From positions 17,442,245 to 17,506,244 of the forward strand of contig NC_031496.1 of assembly GCF_000237925.1 (NCBI RefSeq): a stretch of DNA of 64,000 nucleotides. The letters are read 5' to 3'. This DNA is from Schistosoma mansoni (taxonomy: Eukaryota; Platyhelminthes; Trematoda; Strigeidida; Schistosomatidae). Shown one piece after another: positions 48,228-58,475 of this stretch. A program made the position numbers and the translations under genes. The notes beneath the pieces are model-generated. The model ran no database searches. It was not told the origin of the DNA and saw nothing but the letters and a program-made list of their open reading frames with translations. Positions within the stretch are counted from its first letter, which is position 1, and each line of letters begins with the position of its first letter.

Positions 48228-49085
48228 TTAATAATAATAATAATTTATTCTCAAATAACAGATTGTTACATGAGGCATGCCGGTTTACAGGCAAGATCAA
48301 ATTGTTAAAAAAGTTACAATTTTCACTGTTGAAAATTACTCAGCTAGGTTGATATTTCATAAGATATGAATGTAAACGGATTTCATAAGGAACATGTCAA
48401 TATCACACTTGGCGCACTTTATGGAGGTAGCGTTGCAACATACAACTGATGGTCGAGAATAGATACATGCGAAGTTGGGGGCTTTTAGAAGTTTCGAACT
48501 TATATCCCTCCGGAATATCTGAGGCTTTAATAACGGTGTAGGACGAAGTCACCCGTGCCATATCTTTTCGGTGGAGGAGGCTGAAAAAGGTGTAAGAAAA
48601 AGGAAGGACGAAAAGCAGAGCACACAATATTCATGGAGGAATAGTTAATGTATAACCTTTTAGTCTATTTGTCTGTTACTGAAGTATTTATTAGGTAAGA
48701 ACATACTAATGTGTTAAAGAAAAATAAGTGTGAGCAAGGTATGAGTGGGTAAGGAACTGTATAAATGAAGGTAGTTCAAAAGAAAATATGGAATTGTGTG
48801 ATTATAAAATAAAGTGCTGAAAACAGTATTCCGATACAAATGGCTGTCTCCCTTTTTTTCGAAGCTGTTTGAACTCTCTTTTTTGTTTTTAGATTTTATA
48901 GGGTATAGAGTGGGCTTCGTTTTTAGCCAATTGTCTAGTTTGCTTGTAATAGGATTACTCGGTAGGAAGTGGAACCAATTTAGCTTCTTTTTTTTAACAT
49001 GATCTAAAGTGGTATTTTGCATGAATAATTTCTCATCAATACCGTTGGTTCGTGAAATTCCACTAGACATAAGGAGCCGTAATTA
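48228..49085 (-). repeat. Interspersed repeat R4, longest and best-kept copy
   Basis: About 860 bp from an (AAT)n run to ATAAGGAGCCGTAATTAAT. It shares its left 270 bases almost identically with 3838-4089 and its whole length, more loosely, with 4975-5880. The minus strand holds open frames (48403-48627; 48714-49070) with no known domain; one of them (...ASDIPEGYKFETSKSPQL...) has a counterpart in the 5-kb copy (ASDVPEGCKS), hinting at a shared ancestral reading frame. Probable retroposon read on the minus strand with a (TTA)n tail. Confidence 0.65.
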
Positions 49086-49089
49086 ATAT

Positions 49090-49970
49090 GCTATAATATT
49101 ATGTGCCACACTTAAAAGGCTTCTGTGGGATTTAATAGAATATTGGATTGACTTCAAGTTTTAAAAAATGTGAGAAAGGAAAGTGAAAAATTCAAATTTA
49201 TCAATAAGTATTTTTTATGAAACAGTGTAAGAATAAACGGTGGTTTGTGTCTTATAAAACGAACAGACGAAATACATTTTTAATGCAGTGAAACGTAATG
49301 GTGGGTTGGGAGTTATACAGCAATAGTTTAGGATAATTTAATGAAGATGGTCGACAGCTTGCCTATTCGACCGTTCACAAAATGAGTGAAAATAAGCACT
49401 TCCTTGTGAGACGAAGATAATAAAGTGAGACGAACTGATATTTCGGATCCTGTAAAATATATTGTGAACTGGTCTCTGAGTCGATTTGTTGGAATAATAT
49501 GTCACTCCTCTTCAGCATTAGATCAAACTCCTCGTGAGGGCGATTCTATATGACAAAAAGCCAAAACACTATTAGTAAGCAGAACGTTTGTGTCCAAAGT
49601 ATGACGAGCCACTTGTGTGGAATAACGTCTTGTTATAGAACTAAAAGTGTGTGCATGAAGATGTTTGGTTAAGCACGTATATTTACCAATGTAGTATGTG
49701 TAAAGGATGCCGATAACGCGCCTTGTGTTTAGTTGATTTCGGGTCAATTTGTGTCATTTTGCCTAAGAATTCAGTTACTTGCTCCTGAAAAAATAATTTT
49801 TATTGGACCAATATGTTCCTAAAAATAGTGCTGATGTAGAAGTATTCTTTCACTTAGACGCACGTCCTGCATAAATTAAGTTAGTGATGACAGTTTAATT
49901 TATTTAATGCCATCACAGCATGGATCCCAAAACAATAAAACGATGGAACTCGGTGTTGTGATCACTTAGG
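49090..49970. other. Intergenic DNA, nothing recognised
   Basis: No gene, RNA or repeat signal identified. Confidence 0.35.
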
Positions 49971-49973
49971 TGT

Positions 49974-50256
49974 TTATTTCAGCATCAACGTTACACTTTG
50001 TAGAGCTGGTAAAATTTTAGCTAGCAATACAAATGCATATTCAACAAAGAAGGTGGCGTTCACAGGGTGACTAGGAATTCTTTGTCCAAATACAATAGGA
50101 GTCATAAGCATTGTATCAATTATGAAAGCTGTATTTCTCAAATTGATTTCGCTGAACCATATAAATATACGGCTAGTATTTTGTGACGCCATACACTGTG
50201 AAAACTGTCTTAACACTGTAGGACATAATGGTGCTAAATAAACTGGCTGAGTAACA
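49974..50256 (-). CDS. Orphan C-terminal coding fragment, possibly TMEM33/Pom33-like
   Basis: The minus-strand frame from about 50256 encodes some 90 residues (YLAPLCPTVLRQFSQCMASQ...), ending at a TAA that overlaps AATAAA. It is less A+T-biased and more protein-like than neighbouring frames, with two hydrophobic stretches. A weak spacing match to TMEM33/Pom33 C-termini is visible (F-I-x3-E-I-x-L; later N-x3-F-x-E), far below certainty. Acceptor-like CTCAGCCAG lies just upstream (minus strand), so it could be a terminal exon of a gene to the right, but the DNA there is R4 and LINE sequence and no partner exon was found. A processed or exon-sized pseudogene is the alternative. Confidence 0.3.
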
Positions 50257-50375
50257 CAGCTGAGTAATTTACCACAGTAAAAGTTGTAACTTCTGTAAAA
50301 ATTTGAACTTGCCTGTAAACTGGCATGCCTCATGTAACAAACTGTTATTTGAGAATAAGTTATTATTACCATAGC
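50257..50375 (+). repeat. R4 end fragment, inverted
   Basis: The reverse complement of this stretch matches 48235-48350 (TTATTCTCAAATAACAG, CATGAGGCATGCC, ATTACTCAGCT). It abuts the orphan coding fragment, which it extends in frame by chance. Confidence 0.55.
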
Positions 50376-50384
50376 AGTACTAAT

Positions 50385-50690
50385 AATGACTTACTAACTT
50401 ACGCCAGTTACTCCTCGTGGAGGAGCATAGGCCGCTCCCCAGCATTCTCCATCCAACTCTGTCCTGGGCAATCCTTTCCAGTTCTTTCCAGTCTTTATTC
50501 ATCCTTTTCATATCCGCTTCAATCTCCCGGCGTAATATGTTCATTTGCCTGTAGCTTCCCCGAGGGCTACTGCCGGTCCCACACCCGGGTAAAGGGGAAG
50601 AGTTGGGCATGGGGTTAGCGACCCCATTCCGTAGAAAACCAAACTCGCTAAAAAACGCTAACCAGAAAAAACCTAATAATAAAGTAGACC
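50385..50690. mobile_element. Rearranged RTE-like LINE: 3' end joined to inverted 5' UTR
   Basis: Positions 50385-50544 are the minus-strand 3' terminus of the RTE family ([16 protein letters not shown]...GLCSS, GTAA-type tail). From about 50545 to 50680 the plus-strand 5' UTR of the same family follows (GGGTTAGCGACCCCATTCCG, ACTCGCTAAAAAACGC). On the minus strand this reads inverted 5' UTR then 3' end, with the entire body missing. It fits twin priming with an internal deletion, though two independent truncated insertions are possible. Confidence 0.65.
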
Positions 50691-51119
50691 GCAATTCTGC
50701 AGACTTACACGAATGTTATGTTTTCAGAATATCTTGTACACCTGAGGATTTCTATGATCTACATATTCAGGTGTTTCTAATCGAATTCACTTCGTTAGTT
50801 GTTTATGTGGTTTAATATCAGTAATTAGAAGTCACTTCTTCTATTTATGAATTTGTCTGTGTACTCGTAGCTCAAACGGGTATCTAATTTGCTCAGTTTA
50901 ATGAGGGTGAAACTAGTCATGTTAATCTCCAGGATAGTTTGTTTACTCTAAATGGATGATTTAAAATCTCCTGCTGGAGGGAAAGTTCGCTACAAATCCT
51001 TGACTGTAACTGGTCAGTTCGTTAAAAAAATCCAAACTTTGATAATGGTGATCGTTTTGAAAATCATAGTTGGAATTTACTGACAGGTCATATTGTTCCT
51101 AGTTCACCTGTAACACTCT

Positions 51120-51920
51120 CAGGTACACTACTGGTTGAAAGCCCGGATAGAAGAGGAGGGCTGAGCATAAGGTTACTAACCATGTCTTGTAGAAGACAAC
51201 CTTGCTAAAGGAAAGCTAACTACAGTAAACTATTTAAATCATTTAAATTCTGACCTGAGAGTTGAAAGAACTTCATTCAGAGGCATTATGACTCCTCATG
51301 GTGAAAGCCTATATTCTTCGGAAGTAAAGAGGCCGATGCTCTCTTCTAATATTCAGAACTACAAACAATATATGCACATTTGAAGGTTAGGATTGGTAAA
51401 GCCAGGATAGCATCCTTAAAACTGAAGAAAATATGGAACTCAAAACAACTGTCGGTCGACACAAAAGTCAGAATCTTTAATGCGAACGTCAAGAAAGTTC
51501 TGTTGTACTGAGCTGAAACTTTAGGGACCAATCCAACCATTGTCACGAAGGCACAAGTATTTATAGACAGTCTTCAACGCAAAATACTCAATGTCTGTTG
51601 GTCGGATACCAACAGCAACAACCTAGTGCGACAGAGAACAAACCAGCTTCCATCTGAAGAGTAAGTTAGCAAAAAAATACTGGTGGTGGGTAGGACGTGC
51701 ATTGTGGAAATGATCAAACTGCAAGCTCTGACTAAGAATCCTGAAGGAAACAGAGGACATAGGATTGAAAAGATTATATTGCGTCTGAAATCTAGAGGAC
51801 ATATCAAAAGAGCAAATAGCAACTGGGAACAACTTAGAGGGATTGCTCAGTACGGAGTTTGATGAAGAATACTGGTGGGCAGCCTAAAATCCCTCACGAA
51901 GGGTAACAGGCGTATGTAAG
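51120..51920 (+). mobile_element. RTE-like LINE copy D with most of the body deleted
   Basis: 5' UTR and ORF start (about 51130-51345: ATTATGACTCCTCATGGTGA, as in copy A at 19965) jump directly to the C-terminal domain (from about 51375: VRIGKARIASLKLKKIWNSK). The copy continues to the family 3' end (GTATGTAAGTAGG) near 51920. Endonuclease and RT are absent, so this resembles a non-autonomous internally deleted derivative or simple deletion. Point decay is heavy. Confidence 0.7.
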
Positions 51921-51924
51921 TAGG

Positions 51925-54720
51925 TACGTCATTACGTTTCAGATCCTGTGGTGGTACTTTTGTTGTTAATTTACTGGTGGCATTTACCATGGTCTATATG
52001 CATTAATGGATTCTCATTAGAGAGAAAACCTGAACACAAATAGTGAAACGATCGGCTTATGGACGTTCCGACTTAAAGGCGAATTCTTACAAATGAACTA
52101 CATATTTATCTCCGAAAGACCATGTCATTAAAATTGAAAAAAACAGTACAGTGATGATAATGAAACAAGAAATATTGTCTTGAGAAATTTCAACTATGAG
52201 CTCTTTGAATTTTGTGTGAAGCAGACCAAATTTAATCAAAAATTATTGGTATTTAATGTTCCAGTGTACACAATTATAGGGTATTTTGGTTTATGTGCTA
52301 GTAATAAGTTTGAATTCAATCACCACGTACAAAATGACAGTTGTCTTTTCTGTAAATGTTCAAAGAAACAAGTAATGAAAGGCGAAAAATTACCATGATA
52401 AACGTAGATTTTAAAGTAATTGTCTATCATATTCCTGATGTTGGTGACCTTGAAAGGGTCGTTCAATGATACAACTATCACGGTAACTGAGTCATATAAT
52501 GTGAAGCGTTATTTGGTTGTAGAAACCGTGTTTATACCGAAATCATTTCTGTAACTGAGTATTTTCCTATTTTATTTCAGTGTGATTATGTCGAAAATAC
52601 AGGCGCGTTGTCGGTAGACAATAAACTTTTGAAATGTCATGACAAAAACCATGATTTTTAAATGTTTCTCCTATCCCGACAAATTGTATAATATGACGCT
52701 GTTGGTATATTGTCGTACTACTTACGAATTGTATCAAATTATGCATATAATTTGTTTGCAGTGGGAACGTTTTTGATTGTCAACCCTTTTTAATCAACCG
52801 GTAGTAGAACTTGTTTCAAAATGTATCCACAAGGTGTACCATAAAGATTATTTCAACTAAGAGTAATACTCAAATACTTTCGCCCGCTCAGTTTTTGCTC
52901 TTGCCGGTGCGTTTCCTTTAGATGGAGTTCAGTTTATCCTTAGAGTAAAGTGGAATGTTACATACTCAAGTACCTTTTCCTCGGGATAGCTAACTCTTGA
53001 AACGTCAGTTCGCATCGTGTGTCAAGTTTTCTCTCGAAACAGTGATTTATAACGACTTTGCTCCCTAAGATTTCGTGTTGGGGTCAAGTTGTTCTCACCT
53101 GAGATAACACATGCTGAGACATTTTAGAATTAAACGTAATCTTACTTGTGATGTTTAACTTGTACATTTTTATGGACAGCTAGTGGAAGGCGTTTGATTG
53201 TTTCTTATTTGTTATCACCTCATATAACTATGTTTAGTCAATGAGAACAAAATTGCATTGCTATCTCCTATAAACAGTTTGGTGGTAGATATATGAAAGC
53301 ATTTGTATTTTGAAAATAAACTGATATTTTGCAAGGTTGATCTGTTTATTTTTCAGCGAAGATTTGAAGTGTCTCAACTTTTTTAGGACGAAAAATTACG
53401 GAGTCAGCCTTTATTCGAAAAACTTTGTTGTTAACGTTTGCTCAGAGCCTTATCAGACTAAGGCAACCTAGGCACAACGTTATCATTAGCTTTCATATCA
53501 CAACGCTGCATGATAGTGTTGGTGACTATCCTCAAAATGTTTATTGAGCCAAAGACTTACAAGTCCGAATGTTCACTAGAATTCGATTACATTTTAGCCC
53601 ACATAACACTGTTGTACATCAGTTGGTGAAAGTCTTTGGTTGGTATATTGAGTGAAAAGCCTTTGAAAGCATCTTGCTTTAAAGGTTAGCTGTATCTTGC
53701 AGTACTTGAATATTATTTGTGCAGCTTACTAACCATGTCAAATTCAAAGAGAGATTAACAGTGTTCGGCGAAATGCTATCAAAACCTTCAATGCATTTTT
53801 TTTATCATATTCCTATAGGATATTTAACTATGGAGTATTTGTACAGTATCGGTGATATAAATAAAAGTTCATCCTGTTACGACTTTAAATGGGTGGTTAT
53901 TTTGTATTTTTGGGTTAGTTGAACGTCAGCTACGTTTAGCAATGTTGACAGAAATATTTTGAACCAATTTCTATTGATGACAAACGTATATGGCTATTCT
54001 GAATGTTTTTCATAAGAATTTGGTATCACTTAAGCTGTTTAGTTTTAATCAAATGACAGCTAGATGAATATTTGATTAACAATTATGTACCTTATCAGCA
54101 AAAAGAAATAATGTCAAGCATACATAATCATTGATAGGAGATGATTATTTTTTGCCCTGTATGGCTCATATAGGTCTAAATAATGTCAAGCTAAACTACC
54201 ATATCTATATCACATTATCAGCGGCGACTAACGCGCACCAGAATTCAAATGTTTGTTCTATCTTCTTAGGCTTAGGTCCTCAGAAACATGTCCAACAAAA
54301 CCTTCAGGCCTATATGTCTCTTTAATTTATTTACCCCTTGTAGGATGTTTAAAATTATACAGATTCCAGGTTTTAGATAACAAATCGGTTTTCGCAGTCT
54401 AACTGAAACCTATGACAAACAAAGTCCAAATTGGACATAATTTGTATATTTAAAGTGATTGGTAAACAATTTAGTTTTGCCTTGCTGATTTTTACAGAGA
54501 CAATATCAAGCATGTAGTCTGAACCTGAAATTAACATTATGAGTAGTTTAATGTCTTGCTTTTCACTCTGCCACAATTATAGTTTGGTGGTTTTAACTGA
54601 ATCAGTTTTACACATTGCCTTTCACTTTCAATTTTTCTTGTGTAGGCATATCAGGTTTCAATTCGTATAAAGGATTGCGGACAAAGCTAACAGAAAGTGC
54701 AGAAGTATCTAAAGCTATCC
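51925..54720. other. Intergenic DNA upstream of the third gene
   Basis: No exon recognised. The last stretch before 54722 should contain the promoter and 5' UTR of the downstream gene, but no motif stands out. Confidence 0.35.
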
Positions 54721-54721
54721 A

Positions 54722-54776
54722 ATGTCGTGTCTTAAGGATTTTCCTACACGTCTTGAATCATGGCTAGACGTTTGGG
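54722..54776 (+). CDS. Third gene, exon 1
   Basis: 18 codons plus one base, ending at GAC GTT TGG G before GTAATA. Chosen because its phase and residues (ESWLDVWD) run smoothly into the next exon. Confidence 0.45.
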
Positions 54777-57654
54777 GTAATATTATTAATAAATATGATT
54801 TTGAAATTTTCTAACAGATGTTGACTCAATTGAGAACTGTTACTCTGAATGGAAGTACTTTGCTTACAATCTTCCTAGTCCTGTTTGGGTGAAAAAATTT
54901 TGCATTATTCTTGAGAATGAACAAAGATTTTATATTTTCAACTCAAAACATGTAAGAATTCGTATTTATTAATTTTTTTAGTTTATAAATAACATTGAAA
55001 AAGGGTTTTTGAACTCATGTAATTTGCCAATATACGGGACTTGCAGATATCGCTGTACTTCCGTAATCTACAGTACAAAACAATCTTCGTTGGTCAACCA
55101 TTTAACTAGACTGGTGTTTTATTTCCCTTTTCTCAGTCTGCAATGGTTACCCAACTACTGTTTGACCATTATGTAAATGATGTTATAATTTATACAAAAA
55201 CAGATCCTAATAATTAAACTACAGGAATTAAATTAAATTGAGTAAACTTAAAACTTTAGGTTGATTTCTACTCTTTTGTGACGACCAGCCTCCAACATAT
55301 ATGATTTGTATACTTTTAACAATATACATAAGTCTTTAGAGTTGGACGTTCATTCGCATTCGGAACCATGAATAGGTGTTTCTTTCAAAGTTCCAACTTT
55401 TGAGTGTGGAATCCACTTTTACAAGGTGGTGAAAATTAATAATATATTCGCATCTGTGATGTGATCGTGTAAATGATCTCATCTCTCCCCAATTTACTTA
55501 AGAGCTGATTATTGTGGGTCCACAGCCGATTCACATTATGTAAATCAAATGTTCTGACAGCGATTTTTATGTCACAAAACTTCAAGAAGAGTACTTCGGG
55601 GTGAAAGAATAGCACCGGTTTTACTTCTAAATAATCATGTCATATTATTGTTTTTATACGTGAAAATTAGTGAGCACTTAATTGCCCTTTATCTGACTCT
55701 AAATGGATCGTTTTTGATTGCTATCAAAATATGCATATAGTCAGTTCTCACATATGATTATCGACTTAACTCGCGCTAGTGAATAACGGAATTATATAAG
55801 TCAAGTACGAGAGTAAAGTTTTGAATACGTTTATTTTGTACAATCGTTGATCAGAACAGACGATTGAAGAAACGAAGCAAAGAAGAGAGAGCAAAGCGAA
55901 ACGGACTGGAGAAGGTATGTTTGCCAAATCGAATTAAGGCGAAGGAAGGCGAAGGCGAGGCGAAGCGAATAATCAACAAGGTCGAAATATGACCCAAGAA
56001 GAATGGATGAATTGGCCTGTCCGGAAGTTTGAATAAGCTATGTAGGCTTGACGTAGAAACAGACACTACAAGTATTGGGTGATCTACGCAATCGAATATG
56101 TTGAACACTTTTCAAGTTCATTTTTAAAACTTTTATCATTGTCCCTTACACTTTTTGTACTACATACCACAGAATTTCGGTATTCCACTGTGTCATTACA
56201 TCATAGCTGTACGACCAAAGGCTTTTTAAAATTGTCTGCTTTTGTTGATTTTTATTTCAAAAGAAAAGAACTTTCACTTCTGCTAACGCTCTCTTTTCAT
56301 AACATTAGAACTTTTGTACGTTACTAACTTAATCTATACTAAGTAAATTATTTTCTTGAGTTAATCTTATACTGTTATTGTTCTCATATGTTTATATGCA
56401 TCATTTTACTTGCTATACCTATTTATTGAAAAAGCAATCTAACATATACATCATTCCTGAGTTCGAATCTCGCGAGGCGGGATCGTGGACGCGCACTGCT
56501 GAGGAGCCCCACAATAGGACGAAACGACCGTCTAGTGCTTCCAGGTTTTTCATGGTGGTCTAGCTTCAATTGACTCATGACCTCAACTATATACAAAAAA
56601 TATACATCAGTTGTCAAGAATTATTTTTTTAAATATGAAAAAAACTACCATTCATAATTAACTTAGATTGAATGTAGCTAAGACTTATTTAATTCTTTCA
56701 GTGTTCATGTTTAGATATTAAATTTTGATTAGTAGAGTTTTACAAACGGTATTGTAGGTTTATTATATTTTTGTTTTAAATTAAAAAATGAAAACATTAT
56801 TTTGCAATTATATTTGAGATAATATTCAATGTACTTTTGATTTTTGTATTAAACCTACCATCTAATTTGTTTTCCAACTAATTAGATTTACTTTTTTTGT
56901 TTTAATTCCGAGAGCTGTAATGCATATGACAAGTTTTATTATAACACTATATAGAGCGTTACACTTCATAATTGACTGATAACGCTGTTAAATTTATCAT
57001 ATTTATTGTTTATGTAATATGTAATACTCTCAAGTTGCATAGTATAGCCTTTTCATAATGAACTCATGGAAAGTGAATTGAATTCAATCTAATAAATGTT
57101 ATATAGAAAGTAATGTTGAAGTATTATCTATACTTTTATAAAATCATTACATAACATTTACTTTTAATTTACTTTTGAATTTAACCAGCGATTAATGTTT
57201 ACGAACACGAACGTGTTACTATTAAGATCATCCGATAGTCTTATTGTATTAATAATTTGGATTATGCATTATTATTATTTAGCATATATCTGTCTTTATG
57301 GTGAATAATCTTATATTTTGTTTAAGTTATGATTTTTACTATCAAAAATTGAAAAGAAATATTACCCAACCGACTATATGATGATTTCATATTTTAATAG
57401 TTACAAAGCTTTCCAATTTTACATTTTAAATGGTTACTTCAATACTTACAAATATTCACTTTAAATTTCCTTCTTTTTCATGCATTTCCAGGATTCTTCT
57501 TCTTTAATGTCTCCGCCACACATTGGATTGTCTACTATCAACGATACAGCTTATCATGCCCTACAAAACATCGCATATAAAGTTTTATCAAATGACATTG
57601 ACAATTATAACAGTTATCATTGCTTTATCAACAGTATTACTGACAAAGACGACG
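54722..57654 (+). CDS. Unidentified spliced gene, first three exons
   Basis: Three pieces join in consistent phase: 54722-54776 (starts ATG, ends after one base of a codon), 54818-54951 and 57492-57654, with introns GTAATA...ACAG and GTAAGA...CCAG; the next donor is GTAAGC at 57655. The 117-residue product begins MSCLKDFPTRLESWLDVWDV. Its segment PVWVKKFCIILENEQRFYIF has the tryptophan-basic-hydrophobic strand pattern of early PH-domain strands, which is suggestive only. It continues into a Ser/Asn-rich stretch ending ...INSITDKDD. An in-frame TAA lies 9 bases upstream of the ATG. The 41-base first intron is short, as is common for 5' introns in schistosomes. The gene should continue beyond 57.7 kb; a possible 43-base micro-exon (60762-60804) would be in phase. 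Function unknown. Confidence 0.5.
54818..54951 (+). CDS. Third gene, exon 2
   Basis: 134 bases between CTAACAG and GTAAGA, coding for ...SIENCYSEWKYFAYNLPSP and the PH-like strand pair. No stop in this frame and aromatic-rich composition. Confidence 0.55.
55850..56040. other. Purine-rich GCGAAG-type patch in an intron
   Basis: The plus strand carries imperfect repeats of GCGAAG/GGCGAAGG within an A+T-rich intron; their minus-strand translation is a spurious Ser/Phe-rich frame. It may be the edge of an unknown repeat. Confidence 0.35.
56455..56600 (+). mobile_element. SINE S2 copy with nearly intact hammerhead
   Basis: 5'-truncated within the tRNA-like head: the B box GTTCGAATC remains at 56461-56469. 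Then come TCGCGAGGCGGGATCGTG, the ribozyme (56493-56538) and the tail CATGGTGGTCTAGCTTCAAT. It lies in the second intron of the third gene, sense orientation. More G+C in the stems than the 33-kb copies, with fewer changes in the ribozyme core. Confidence 0.75.
56493..56538 (+). ncRNA. Hammerhead ribozyme (core intact) in SINE S2
   Basis: Stem I GCACTG (56493-56498) pairs with TAGTGC (56533-56538): six pairs, one G-U. Core CTGAGGA 56499-56505. Stem II GCCC (56506-56509)/GGAC (56517-56520) with one C-A mismatch and a seven-base loop. GAAA 56521-56524. Stem III A-C-G (56524-56526) with C-G-T (56529-56531) around a two-base loop. Cleavage is expected after C56532 of GTC. Every conserved core base of a type I hammerhead is present, so self-cleavage is plausible but weakened by the stem II mismatch. 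The stem III geometry equals that of the Schistosoma alpha ribozyme. Confidence 0.75.
57492..57654 (+). CDS. Third gene, exon 3
   Basis: 163 bases between TTTCCAG and GTAAGC, coding DSSSLMSPPHIGLSTINDTA and onward. Composition contrasts with the very A+T-rich flanks. It starts in phase 0, as exon 2 requires. Confidence 0.55.
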
Positions 57655-57967
57655 GTAAGCTATTGTTACTATTTATTAGTTAGTTAACATAATGTGCAGT
57701 ATATTTTTTACACGTTACTTGTGATACCATCTATATATAGTGATTAATTTTAGGATAAATAACATCGAAAGTAAAAAGATAGAGCTAATTTAGGAAGTGA
57801 CAGAAAATAATAAATAATAGTTAAATAACTAGCCGTTTTTAAAAAGCGAAATAAATTCTTTTCACTTTCTTAAGAAAGTTGCATAATTCTATTGTTAAAT
57901 AATCACTATTTAACTTTGAACACATCAAAGATGAAGTGTTGCTAAACAAGAATGACTAAGTAATCAA

Positions 57968-58475
57968 ATCGAAGTAAAATCAGTCAGTCAGTCAGCTGCA
58001 ACGTAGGACCAGGCACATATATCCATCGGTTCAAGTTGCCATACCTCGTTAGCACAACACCGAACTCATAGAAGTAGTTAGTTTAGTGGTGGTAATATAT
58101 AAAAGAAAGGTTGTATATAAGGATATAGTATAAGAGGAAAGACAAATGTGAGGCAGTTTTAATCTCAAGGGTTAAGGGAAGATAAAGAGTGTATACACCT
58201 ACGCTATTGTGATCGATTCTGTGCCATGTCACTCAGAGTCTCCAACCATTGCTTACGATAGTCACGCGGACCCCAACCAAGTAGTCTGCATCTACCAACA
58301 TGGCTTAGACTAGAAGTTAGTGACTTCATACTCTGATGACATGTTTTGGTTTGGCCGCCCCTAACTTCCAACCATCGCCAATACTAGTCAGCATATTGCG
58401 TCGTGGTAATCAGAGTTTAGGCATACGTAACACGTGTTCCAACCATCTCAGCTGGTGAAGATTCATGACCTCATC
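57968..58475 (-). mobile_element. 5'-truncated 3' end of the second LINE (L2x)
   Basis: Matches 27881-28380 along its length, from the (TGAC)n tail (CAGTCAGTCAGTCAG on the plus strand) through the C-terminal coding part (minus strand, ...WGPRDYRKQWLETL) to the truncation at TCATCAACTGA. A small deletion relative to the 28-kb copy is present near 58368. It lies in the presumed third intron of the third gene. Confidence 0.8.

Noticed and set aside
48814-49002. Phe-rich plus-strand frame
   Set aside because: A reading of the T-rich part of repeat R4, not a gene.
54640-54721. Upstream extension of the third gene's first exon (frame with LTESAEVSKAIQ)
   Set aside because: That frame hits a stop before any donor and does not join exon 2 in phase; the ATG at 54722 does.
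55851-56108. 85-codon minus-strand Ser/Phe-rich frame
   Set aside because: A translation of the GCGAAG-type repeats on the other strand.
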